This document shows, one piece after another, positions 17,896-26,199 of a stretch of 64,000 nt of DNA (the first letter of the stretch is position 1; every line of letters starts with the position of its first letter). The translations under genes and the position numbers were made by a program. The notes beneath the pieces are model-generated. The model was given only the letters and a program-made list of their open reading frames with translations, made no database searches and had not been told where the DNA came from. Source of the stretch: Albidovulum litorale (lineage in GTDB: Bacteria > Pseudomonadota > Alphaproteobacteria > Rhodobacterales > Rhodobacteraceae); contig NZ_JAOWKZ010000003.1 in the NCBI RefSeq assembly GCF_025751495.1, positions 806,001-870,000 on the forward strand, read 5' to 3'.

Positions 17896-19620
17896 ATGCG
17901 TTTTACGGGCCTGGTTGCCGGATTTCTGATGATGATTGCCGCCGTTGCGGCCGAGGCTCAGGAAACATGGGTACAGATTGAGGCGCAACCGTCCCTGCGC
18001 GAAGGCGAGGAACGCGCCCGCGCCTATTCAGGCGTCTTTCCCAACGTGAACGGTTTCGCGATGACGACCGGCTGGTATGCGGTCGTGCTGGGCCCCTTCA
18101 CGCCTGAGGAGGCTGAGCGTCAGCTCTTTCTGCTGAAAAGCGAACGGCTGATCCCGGCAGACAGCTACATCGCCACCGGTTCCCGCTTCGGCAGCCAGTT
18201 CTGGCCCGTTGGCGGCACCGCTGCCCTGCCGCAACCCGAAGCGCCCGCTGTCGACACCCTGACGGCGACCCAGCCCTCGGCCCTGCCGGACGAAACCCCG
18301 AACGAGGCGCGCCGGTCCGAGGCGCTGCTCTTGGCCGAGGAACGCCGCGCGCTGCAGGAAGCCCTGCAATGGGAAGGGTTCTATACCGGCGCCATCGACG
18401 GCGCCTTCGGTGCCGGCACCCGCCGGTCGATGGGCGCGTGGCAGGCCGCGAAAGGATACGAGGCGTCCGGCATCCTCACGACCGCCCAGCGCGCCGAGCT
18501 CATGGCTGCCTATCAGGTCGACCTCGCGGCGATCGGGCTAGAAACCGTGACCGAGGACGAGGCAGGGATCGAGATTGCCCTGCCCCTCGCGCTGATATCC
18601 TTCGACCGCTATCAGCCGCCCTTCGTCCATTACGGCGAAAAGGACGGGTCCGGGTTCCGCGCATTGCTGATTTCGCAAAAGGGCGATCAGGCGACGCTGT
18701 CCGGGCTCTATGACATCATGCAGACGCTTGAAATCGTTCCGGTCTCGGGCGACCGCCAGTTGAACGCGACATCGTTCGTGCTGACCGGCCAGAATGACCG
18801 CCTGCAATCCTACAGCCAGGCCGAACTTGCGGGCGGGACGATCAAGGGCTTTACGCTTGTATGGCCCGCTGCCGAAGCGGACCGGGCAGCCCGGGTGGTC
18901 GAGGCGATGAAGGCATCCTTCCGCTCTCTCGGCGATACCGCCCTGGATGAGGGGCTCGGCACGCCATTGGCCGAGGATCATGCGAAACTGATGTCCGGTC
19001 TGGAAATCCGCCGTCCGGCGCTGTCGCGGTCCGGGTTCTATCTCGACGGCACCGGGCTGGTCGCGACGACGGATGAGGTGATCGCCGAATGCCGCCGTCT
19101 GACGCTCGACGGCGGGATCGAGGCGGACACGGTTCTGCATGATGCTGCGACCGGCCTTGCCGTTCTCAAGCCCCGCACATCGCTTGCGCCACGGGCGCGG
19201 GCCACTCTCAGCTCTGGTCGGATCAATTCCGAAATCGCCGTTGCGGGCTTCTCCTATCAGGATGCGCTCGACACTGCGGTGATGAGTTTCGGCACGCTCG
19301 CCGATACGCGCGGGCTCGGCGGTGAGGAACAGTTGACCCGCCTCTCGGTCAGGACGCTTGACGGCGATGCAGGTGGCCCGGTTCTCGACGCGACGGGTGC
19401 CGTCGTGGGTATGCTTCTGCCGCGTGACAAGGATGGCAGCCGGGTATTGCCGGAGGATGTCGGCCTCGCGCTCGACGGAACCACGATCCGGGCGGCGCTC
19501 GCCGGGGCTGGGCTGGTCGCCGAACCGGTGGCTGAGACCGCAAGCACCGCAGCACTTGCCCCTGAGGACCTGACCATGCTCGGGCGCGACATGACCGTGC
19601 TTGTGTCCTGCTGGAACTGA
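17896..19620 (+). CDS. Secreted peptidoglycan-binding protein with degenerate trypsin-like domain
   Basis: This encodes 574 aa. A signal peptide (residues 1-22) precedes a SPOR-like segment (about 25-100), a peptidoglycan-binding type helical domain (about 135-205, LQWEGFYTGAIDGAFGAGTRRSM split across helices), a middle domain, and a C-terminal chymotrypsin-like fold (370-540). The position equivalent to GDSGGP reads GDAGGP (491-495, Ala492 replacing the nucleophile). No TAAHC equivalent is present near residue 392, and the DLAVL-type aspartate is replaced (TGLAVLK). It is therefore probably an inactive pseudoprotease acting as an envelope binding protein. Confidence 0.82.
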   Translation: MRFTGLVAGFLMMIAAVAAEAQETWVQIEAQPSLREGEERARAYSGVFPNVNGFAMTTGWYAVVLGPFTPEEAERQLFLLKSERLIPADSYIATGSRFGSQFWPVGGTAALPQPEAPAVDTLTATQPSALPDETPNEARRSEALLLAEERRALQEALQWEGFYTGAIDGAFGAGTRRSMGAWQAAKGYEASGILTTAQRAELMAAYQVDLAAIGLETVTEDEAGIEIALPLALISFDRYQPPFVHYGEKDGSGFRALLISQKGDQATLSGLYDIMQTLEIVPVSGDRQLNATSFVLTGQNDRLQSYSQAELAGGTIKGFTLVWPAAEADRAARVVEAMKASFRSLGDTALDEGLGTPLAEDHAKLMSGLEIRRPALSRSGFYLDGTGLVATTDEVIAECRRLTLDGGIEADTVLHDAATGLAVLKPRTSLAPRARATLSSGRINSEIAVAGFSYQDALDTAVMSFGTLADTRGLGGEEQLTRLSVRTLDGDAGGPVLDATGAVVGMLLPRDKDGSRVLPEDVGLALDGTTIRAALAGAGLVAEPVAETASTAALAPEDLTMLGRDMTVLVSCWN

Positions 19621-19629
19621 GCCGGGCCG

Positions 19630-21078
19630 TCAGGCCCGCCAGAACCGCGGCAGGAAAAGCACCAGAACGACCAGCAGTTCAAGACGGCCAAGCAGCATCG
19701 CCCCGGTCAGGATCCATTTCGCCAGATCATTGATCGCGGCGAAGTTCCCGGCCGGTCCGATGATCTCGCCCAGCCCCGGGCCGATATTGGCAATGGCGGT
19801 CGCAGCACCTGAAATCGACGTGGTGAAGTCGAGCCCTGTCAGCGCGAGCGACACGGCAATAAGGCCAAGGCTGACGACGAAAAGCCCAAGAAAACTCATA
19901 ACCGAGGACAGGACCTCATCCGTCACCGGCTGCCCGGCGTAACGCGGCGCAAAGACCCCGTTCGGCGAGTGGATACGGCGGATCTGGGCGCTGACCGCTG
20001 CAATCAAAAGCTGATAGCGGAAGATCTTGACCGAGCAACAGGTCGATCCGGCGCAGCCGCCGATAAGGCCGATGAAGAAAAAGAGAACGATCGAAAAAGG
20101 CCCCCAGAGCTGGTAGTCGGCACTGGCATAGCCTGTCCCGGTGATGATCGAGGTCACGTTGAAAACCGCCTCGCGCAGCGCGTGCAAAATGCTGTCCGCG
20201 CGCACGAAGACGCGATAGGCCCAGATCACCGCGATGAGCACGGCGAGCGTCCATAGAAAGCCCCGCACCTGCGCATCCTGCCAGAGCGGCCGGGCGCTGC
20301 CTGCCACAAGCTGGACGTAGCGCACGAACGGCAGCGCCGCGACGACCATGAAAAAGGATGACACATATTCCGGCGCGCCCTGAAAGAGCCCGAAGGATGC
20401 GTCCGAGGTTGAGAACCCTCCGGTGGCGATAGTTGTCATCGCATGGTTCACCGCCTCGAATCCGGTCATACCGACGGCAACATAGGCCAGTCCGCAGGCG
20501 ATCGTCAGCGCGACATAGATCGCCATGATCTGCGCCGCGATCTGGGCGGCACGCGGCAAGACCTTGCCGCCGGTGTCGAACCCTTCGGAGCGGAAGATCT
20601 GCATGCCGCCGACCCTGAGTTCGGGCAGAAAGACCATGGCAACGACGATGATCCCGACGCCCCCGAACCATTGCAGCATCGACCGCCAGAGCAGAAGCCC
20701 GGCCGGAAAATCATCCAGACCGATGAAGACCGTCGCCCCGGTTGTCGTCAGGCCGGACATTGCTTCGAAAACAGCGTCCACGACCCGCGCACCCGTCGCA
20801 CCGAAATAGAACGGCAACGCCCCGAAAAGCGGCAGCACCATCCAGACACCGGTCGCCAGAAGGAAGGTCTGCTGAAGCGACAGCCGCCGCTGCACCCCGT
20901 TGGCGCAGGCCAAGGCCATAAAGCCGCCGCCAAGCCCTGTGATCAACGCGCTTTGCCCGAAGGCCTGCCAGTGGCCATTGGCATAGGCAAGATCGACCGC
21001 CATGGGAATGATCATCGTCACCCCGAGCACGGCGGTCAGCAGGCCAATCACATATCCGACGGGGCGCAGATCCAACAT
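19630..21078 (-). CDS. trkH: TrkH-type potassium uptake subunit, copy 2 of tandem pair
   Basis: This encodes 482 aa with about ten to twelve membrane helices. The four pore-loop selectivity segments are visible: TTTGATVF, TIATGGFS, SIITGTGYA and CAGSTCCSVK. TrkH forms the K+-translocating pore and normally works with the peripheral NAD/ATP-binding TrkA, which is not in the window. The ATG at 21078 (MLDLRPVGYV) matches the start of its neighbour. It lies 61 bp downstream of the other copy on the same strand and is likely co-transcribed. Confidence 0.93.
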   Translation of the reverse strand: MLDLRPVGYVIGLLTAVLGVTMIIPMAVDLAYANGHWQAFGQSALITGLGGGFMALACANGVQRRLSLQQTFLLATGVWMVLPLFGALPFYFGATGARVVDAVFEAMSGLTTTGATVFIGLDDFPAGLLLWRSMLQWFGGVGIIVVAMVFLPELRVGGMQIFRSEGFDTGGKVLPRAAQIAAQIMAIYVALTIACGLAYVAVGMTGFEAVNHAMTTIATGGFSTSDASFGLFQGAPEYVSSFFMVVAALPFVRYVQLVAGSARPLWQDAQVRGFLWTLAVLIAVIWAYRVFVRADSILHALREAVFNVTSIITGTGYASADYQLWGPFSIVLFFFIGLIGGCAGSTCCSVKIFRYQLLIAAVSAQIRRIHSPNGVFAPRYAGQPVTDEVLSSVMSFLGLFVVSLGLIAVSLALTGLDFTTSISGAATAIANIGPGLGEIIGPAGNFAAINDLAKWILTGAMLLGRLELLVVLVLFLPRFWRA

Positions 21079-21139
21079 GCCAGAGCCATGGCGGGGCATC
21101 GCGAATCTGTCAAGCGTGACAGGATGGGGCGCGACAGGT

Positions 21140-22588
21140 TCAGGCCCGCCAGAAGCGCGGCAGTGCCACCACGAATATCGACAGAAGCGACAGACGCCCC
21201 ATGATCATCGCAAGGATCATCAGAAGTTTCGCAGGGTCGGGAAAGTCGATGAACGTGCCCGTCGGCGCCACCAGCGGGCCATAGCCATAGCCAATATTCC
21301 CGATGGAGGTCCATGAGGCGAAAATGGCGGATTCGATGTCGACGCCCGTATCGAGGATCAGAACCGCGACAACGCCGAAGGTCAGGATATAGGCGCCGAG
21401 ATAAAGCGTTATCGCGTCCAGCGTATCGCGGTCCACCGGACGGCGGTCATAACGCAGGGGTACGATCCGGCTGGAGGAATGGATGCGCCGGATCTCGGCC
21501 ATCAGCCCGTTCAGCAGCACCTGAACACGGAACACCGACAGGCCCGCCGCACTCGATCCCGAACAGGCACCGATAATGCCGATCCAGAGTGCGACCATGA
21601 TCGCATAGCCACCCCAGCTCGGGAAACTGCCGGTGCCGAACCCGGTGGACGACATGATCGACACGAGGTTGAACAGTGCCTCGCGAAAGGCCGGTTCCAC
21701 CGACTGATCGCTGGTCAGTACGCGCCAGAGCGTGACCGACAGAACCGCCGCGGCGATCCAGCCCAGATAGGCGCGCACCTGCGCGTCGCGAAAGAGCGGT
21801 CGCGCAGTCCCGCGAACAAGCTGGACGTAGCGGATGTAAGGCAGACTGCCGAGGATCATGAAGATAACCGTCGCATATTCAATCGGCGCGGAATAACCGG
21901 CGAACGAAGCGGCCCGCGGCGAGAACCCCCCGGTGGCGATCGTCGCGAAACCATGAGCCACAGCCTCGAAGACCGGCATCCCGAGCAGTGAGTAGCTTTC
22001 CATGCACAGGATGGTCAGACCGGCATAAACGAAAAAAAGGTCGCGGGCGATGTCGGTTGCGCGCGGCAGAACCTTGCCAAAGGTGTCAAAGCCTTCGGTG
22101 CGAAAGAATTGCATGCCGCCGACCCGCATCACCGGCAGGAAGATCATGGCGATGAAGGCTATCCCAAGCCCGCCGAGCCAGTTCAGCATCCCGCGCCAGA
22201 GGTTGACCCCGGCCGGAAGCAGGTCAACGTCAACGAAGACCGACGCACCCGTCGTCGTGATACCTGAGACTGCCTCGAAATATGCGTCGATGATGGCGAC
22301 GTCCGGCTTGCCGATGACGAAGGGCAATGCACTGAAAAACGGCACCAGCAGCCATATGCCGACCGTCAGCAGGAAGGCCTGGCGGATGGACAGGCTGCGC
22401 CCCGCCCGGTTCTGGCATGCCATGGCAGTCAGCCCGCCGAAGATGACGCTTAACAACGCCGCTTCACCGAAGGCATGGGCATTTCCGTTGGCCAGCCAGA
22501 GATCGGTCGCGAATGGTATGAGCATCGTCACGCCAAGCGCGGCAATGACAAGTCCCAGGACGTAACCGACGGGGCGCAGATCGACCAT
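21140..22588 (-). CDS. trkH: TrkH-type potassium uptake subunit, copy 1 of tandem pair
   Basis: This encodes 482 aa, the same length and architecture as the adjacent copy, with the same N-terminus (MVDLRPVGYVLGL). Pore-loop segments read TTTGASVF, TIATGGFS, SIMSSTGFG and CSGSSAAGLS. The third and fourth loops differ from the other copy, and the CC pair is absent, so the two pores may differ in affinity or gating (inference). Heterodimers are possible because TrkH is normally dimeric. Confidence 0.93.
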   Translation of the reverse strand: MVDLRPVGYVLGLVIAALGVTMLIPFATDLWLANGNAHAFGEAALLSVIFGGLTAMACQNRAGRSLSIRQAFLLTVGIWLLVPFFSALPFVIGKPDVAIIDAYFEAVSGITTTGASVFVDVDLLPAGVNLWRGMLNWLGGLGIAFIAMIFLPVMRVGGMQFFRTEGFDTFGKVLPRATDIARDLFFVYAGLTILCMESYSLLGMPVFEAVAHGFATIATGGFSPRAASFAGYSAPIEYATVIFMILGSLPYIRYVQLVRGTARPLFRDAQVRAYLGWIAAAVLSVTLWRVLTSDQSVEPAFREALFNLVSIMSSTGFGTGSFPSWGGYAIMVALWIGIIGACSGSSAAGLSVFRVQVLLNGLMAEIRRIHSSSRIVPLRYDRRPVDRDTLDAITLYLGAYILTFGVVAVLILDTGVDIESAIFASWTSIGNIGYGYGPLVAPTGTFIDFPDPAKLLMILAMIMGRLSLLSIFVVALPRFWRA

Positions 22589-22624
22589 GACGGGGCGAAG
22601 TCATGCGCCTCGTCCCGTGAAGTG

Positions 22625-23566
22625 TCAAGGGCGGCCGTGCTGCATTGCCGCGCGCTGGAACAGCACCGTTCCGGCCACAATGAGCATGACGGCAGGCCAG
22701 AAGGCGGGTGGCAAAGCCTCGCCCAGAACGACAACGGCAAGGACGGCGCCGACCATGGCGGCAACCCCGCCGATCTGGCTCATATAGACAGGTCCGGCCA
22801 GCGCCTGCAGGCGGAATTGCAGAACATATTGCGCCGCCACCACGGCCGATCCCGTCAGGATCAGAAGCAGGATGTCATGATCGGTCCAGAGCACCGAAAG
22901 CCGGCTACCTTCACTGACCATGGCCAGCGGCAGAACCAAAGCCGCGCCGATCAGGACCGACAGCGCCGCAAGCGTCAGCGGCGCTTCTCCAACGGGCCAG
23001 AACCGGGTGCGAAAGATGTTGCCCAATGCCAAAGCCGCCGGAATGGTCGCCGCGACACCCACCCAGAGCGCCCCGTCGCCGGGCCCGCCGGTCTCCGCCA
23101 GCTTGCCGGATGCCAGCACAACGCCGCCAACCAATGCCGCCGAGACGCCCAGTCCCTGCCCGCGTCTTGCGCCGTCCATCCGCAATCCCCGCGCGATGAC
23201 CCATGTGATCAGGACCGGAAATGCGAATGTCAGCGAGACGAAGCCAGCGCCGACATGGCCAACGGCAAGATATCCGGCGGCACTCGGCGCCATCATCAGC
23301 GCGCCTGCGCCGAAACTGTAGGGCATGAGCTGGCCAAGACCAGCCACACCCCGTCCGATCAGAACCGGCACGATCAGCATCGCTCCCGCCCCGACCCAGA
23401 CCGCGCCGAGATAGCCAAGCATAGGCGCCCCCGCTGCTGCGGCAAGTTTCGACAACGCGACCGCCGTCGCGATCAGTGAACCGACCGCGACCAGAAGAAG
23501 CGGCGCGGCAAGGGAAGACCCCATGACGCGGGGGGGCATCCCCGCGCGGGAAACGGCATCCGCCAT
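22625..23566 (-). CDS. EamA/DMT superfamily transporter
   Basis: This encodes 313 aa with about ten hydrophobic helices and an internal repeat typical of EamA-type exporters (two halves starting near residues 15 and 165). The first half contains a long Ala/Gly-rich stretch and the second ends PAFWPAVMLIVAGTVLFQRA. Family members export amino acids, amines or nucleosides; the substrate here is unknown. It is divergent from a MarR regulator, and the shared 62-bp gap contains an inverted and a direct repeat, suggesting MarR control. Confidence 0.85.
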   Translation of the reverse strand: MADAVSRAGMPPRVMGSSLAAPLLLVAVGSLIATAVALSKLAAAAGAPMLGYLGAVWVGAGAMLIVPVLIGRGVAGLGQLMPYSFGAGALMMAPSAAGYLAVGHVGAGFVSLTFAFPVLITWVIARGLRMDGARRGQGLGVSAALVGGVVLASGKLAETGGPGDGALWVGVAATIPAALALGNIFRTRFWPVGEAPLTLAALSVLIGAALVLPLAMVSEGSRLSVLWTDHDILLLILTGSAVVAAQYVLQFRLQALAGPVYMSQIGGVAAMVGAVLAVVVLGEALPPAFWPAVMLIVAGTVLFQRAAMQHGRP

Positions 23567-23587
23567 TTGATTTCACTCCAAACTGGA

Positions 23588-23628
23588 TTAGTATCTTGTC
23601 GGAGACTAACTTAGTGAAAAGTATCTTG
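23588..23628. promoter_or_regulatory. Candidate MarR operator region
   Basis: An imperfect inverted repeat TTAGT...ACTAA spans 23588-23609. The 9-mer AGTATCTTG occurs at 23590-23598 and again at 23620-23628, 30 bp apart (about three helical turns). The region lies directly between the divergent EamA and MarR genes, the usual site for MarR autorepression and control of an exporter. No experiment supports it. Confidence 0.45.
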
Positions 23629-24135
23629 ATGTCAAGACAAATGGATCGTGCGACCTTCGCCGTATCTCAATGGCGGCAGGAAATGCCTGACCTCGACCTC
23701 AGGGCGATGGAGGTTCTGGGCCGGTTGTCCGAACTTGCACTGGTGATCCGCCGCGATCATCTGGTGCCGGTTTTCGTCGAGTTTGGCCTTCAGGACGGCG
23801 AATTCGACGTTCTGGCTGCGCTCCGCCGGTCCGGTTCGCCCTACCGTATGACTCCTACCGAGCTTTATGGCGTCACGATGCTCTCGTCGGGTGGCATGAC
23901 CGCAAGGCTCGACCGGCTGGAGAAATCGGGGCTGATCGAACGCCTGCCAAATCCCGCCGACCGGCGCGGCACGCTCGTCCAGCTCTCTGAGAAGGGCCGC
24001 GACCTGATCGAGCGGGCGCTCTCCGCCCATTCGCAGAACGAAACCCGGATATTGTCCGCGTTGAGTGAAGACGAACAGGACCAGTTGGGCGCCCTGATGG
24101 CAAAACTGCTCTCCGGGCTTCCCTCCGGCACCTGA
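23629..24135 (+). CDS. MarR family transcriptional regulator
   Basis: This encodes 168 aa from the ATG at 23629. An upstream in-frame TTG at 23596 would run through the candidate operator and is less likely. The winged helix spans about residues 60-125: FGLQDGEFDVLAALRRSG, then TPTELYGVTMLSSGGMTARLDRLEKSGLI in two helices, and the wing NPADRRGTLVQLSEKG with the conserved D-R-R. MarR dimers usually repress a divergent transporter until a small ligand binds. Here the EamA exporter is the obvious target. Confidence 0.9.
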   Translation: MSRQMDRATFAVSQWRQEMPDLDLRAMEVLGRLSELALVIRRDHLVPVFVEFGLQDGEFDVLAALRRSGSPYRMTPTELYGVTMLSSGGMTARLDRLEKSGLIERLPNPADRRGTLVQLSEKGRDLIERALSAHSQNETRILSALSEDEQDQLGALMAKLLSGLPSGT

Positions 24136-24198
24136 CCTGCGGCATTCTTTGCCGCGTTCAATGCGCCCCACCCGCAGACCAAGGACCAGACTGACCCG

Positions 24199-24816
24199 AT
24201 GACACGGATATCAAAGGAAGCGCTTGTAAAGGAAATCGAAGCCCGCGCGCGCAGCCACGACCGCCTGCTGGTCGGCTTCGCAGGCGCACCCGGTTCGGGC
24301 AAGTCGACGATCGCCGAGGATCTGGCCGCGCGTCTCGGGCCCGGGGCAACGGTCCTGCCGATGGACGGGTTCCATCTCGACAATGATCGCCTGCGGCAAA
24401 TGGGGCTTCTGCATCGCAAAGGCGCGCCTGAAACCTTTGACGCAGACGGTTTCGTCGCTCTCGTCCGCAAACTGCGCCAGAAGGGCACCGTTGAATTTCC
24501 CACCTTCGACCGGGAAGCCGACAGCACCGTGCCCGGCGCAGGCCAGATCGGCGAAGACATCCGTATCGTCCTGATCGAAGGAAATTACCTCTTGCTGAAC
24601 ACACCACCATGGTCGGATCTGGCGGGGCTTCTCGACCTGCAAATCCGTCTGGATGTCAGCCGAGAGGAGCTTGAGGCCCGGTTGATCAGGCGATGGCTCG
24701 ATCACGGCCTGTCCCCGGATGCGGCGCGCGCGCGCACCCGTGACAACGACATGGTGAATGTCGATTATATCGCCCTGAATTCCCGGACGCCCGACTTTAT
24801 ATTGGCAAAGGAATAA
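24199..24816 (+). CDS. Uridine kinase-like P-loop nucleoside/sugar kinase
   Basis: This encodes 205 aa. Walker A is GAPGSGKST (29-37), followed by the LPMDGFHLDN segment (Asp as candidate base) and an IVLIEGNYLLL strand, a pattern shared by uridine kinase, phosphoribulokinase and pantothenate kinase relatives. The lid R-x2-R-R arrangement (LEARLIRRW) fits the same family. Members are annotated variously, including FrcK in fructose operons, so the substrate is not decided. It lies on the same strand 63 bp after MarR, but no transporter of its own is near. Confidence 0.8.
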   Translation: MTRISKEALVKEIEARARSHDRLLVGFAGAPGSGKSTIAEDLAARLGPGATVLPMDGFHLDNDRLRQMGLLHRKGAPETFDADGFVALVRKLRQKGTVEFPTFDREADSTVPGAGQIGEDIRIVLIEGNYLLLNTPPWSDLAGLLDLQIRLDVSREELEARLIRRWLDHGLSPDAARARTRDNDMVNVDYIALNSRTPDFILAKE

Positions 24817-24933
24817 CGGAACCGCGCAGGCCCCGGGCCCAGCCATGTCTCATAAGGGCTGGAATCCAATCCCAATTGTCGCTGGTCCCCTGCTATGCTA
24901 GCGCGGCATCGAACGCGAACGGGGGACGGAATC

Positions 24934-26193
24934 ATGAAAGTTGTCGTCATGGGCGCCGGGGTGATCGGCGTCACCACGGCCTATTACCTCGCCCGCCAAG
25001 GCGCCGAGGTCGTGGTTCTGGACCGCCAGCCGGGCCCGGGCATGGAGACGAGCTATGCCAATGCGGGAGAGCTTTCATATGGCATGACCTCGCCCTGGGC
25101 TGCGCCCGGAATCCCGATGAAGGCGCTGAAATGGCTCTTCATGAAGCGCCGCCCGCTTTTCATCTGGCCGTTGATCAGCCCGACGATGTGGAGTTGGGGC
25201 GCCAAGATGCTGGTGAACTGCAACGAGAGCGCCTATGCGCTCAACAAATCCCGCATGGTCCGCGTCTCGAACTATTCGCGCGACGTGATGCCCGACCTGA
25301 TCGCCGAGACCGGCATCGACTATGACGGCCGCGAACAGGGAACGCTGCAGCTCTTCCGCACCGAAAAGCAGATGAAGGCGTCGAAGGCCGATCAAGCGAT
25401 CCTCGCCGAGTTCGACAGCCCCTATGAGGTCCTCGACCGCGACGGCTGTATCGAAGTCGAACCCGCACTGGCCGAGGTCAAGGACAAGTTCGTGGGCGGG
25501 CTGCGCCTGACCGCCGACCGCACCGGCGATTGCCGGATATTCACCATGGCACTCGCCGAAAAGGCTGCGGCTCTTGGGGTCACCTTCCATTACGGCCAGA
25601 AGATCAGGCTGATCCAGACCCGCGGCGAAGAGGTGATCGGCGTCCTGACCGAAAGCCTCGGCCGGGTCGAGGGCGATCGCTATGTCTGCGCGCTGGGATC
25701 GTTCGGGCCAAAGCTGCTCAATCCCATCGACATCCGCCTGCCGGTCTATCCGGTCAAGGGATACTCAGTCACCCTGCCCGTCACCGACGACGCCTTCGCG
25801 CCGCAATCGACGATCATGGACGAAACCCACAAGGTCGCGATCACCCGGCTCGGCGACCGTATCCGGGTGGCGGGCACCGCCGAGATCGCCGGCTATTCCG
25901 ACCGGCTCGGGCCCCATGCGACCGATACGGTGCGCCACGTCATCGGCGATCTCTTCCCCAAGGGCGGCGATCTTTCGCAAGCCGAAGGCTGGACCGGTCT
26001 TCGCCCGATGACGCCCGACGGGACCCCAGTTCTCGGCCCCACCCGCTACCGCAACCTCTACCTTAACACAGGCCACGGTACGCTCGGCTGGACCATGGCG
26101 GCCGGTTCGGGCCGCGCGGTCGCCGATCTGGTCATGGGCAAGAAGCCCGAGATCGACTTCGACGGCCTCACCGCCGCGCGCTACGGGATCTGA
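24934..26193 (+). CDS. dadA: D-amino acid dehydrogenase (DadA-like)
   Basis: This encodes 419 aa. The N-terminal dinucleotide fold (VVVMGAGVIGVTTAYYLARQGAEV as Rossmann strand, glycines and helix) binds FAD. The block ETSYANAGELSYGMTSPWAAPG and the C-terminal GWTGLRPMTPDGTPVLG...NTGHGTLGWTMA are typical of DadA. It oxidises D-amino acids to 2-oxo acids, passing electrons to quinone. The ATG at 24934 follows a GGGGGACGG element. No alanine racemase is adjacent, so D-alanine specificity is an inference from family only. Confidence 0.88.
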   Translation: MKVVVMGAGVIGVTTAYYLARQGAEVVVLDRQPGPGMETSYANAGELSYGMTSPWAAPGIPMKALKWLFMKRRPLFIWPLISPTMWSWGAKMLVNCNESAYALNKSRMVRVSNYSRDVMPDLIAETGIDYDGREQGTLQLFRTEKQMKASKADQAILAEFDSPYEVLDRDGCIEVEPALAEVKDKFVGGLRLTADRTGDCRIFTMALAEKAAALGVTFHYGQKIRLIQTRGEEVIGVLTESLGRVEGDRYVCALGSFGPKLLNPIDIRLPVYPVKGYSVTLPVTDDAFAPQSTIMDETHKVAITRLGDRIRVAGTAEIAGYSDRLGPHATDTVRHVIGDLFPKGGDLSQAEGWTGLRPMTPDGTPVLGPTRYRNLYLNTGHGTLGWTMAAGSGRAVADLVMGKKPEIDFDGLTAARYGI

Positions 26194-26199
26194 GCGGGG

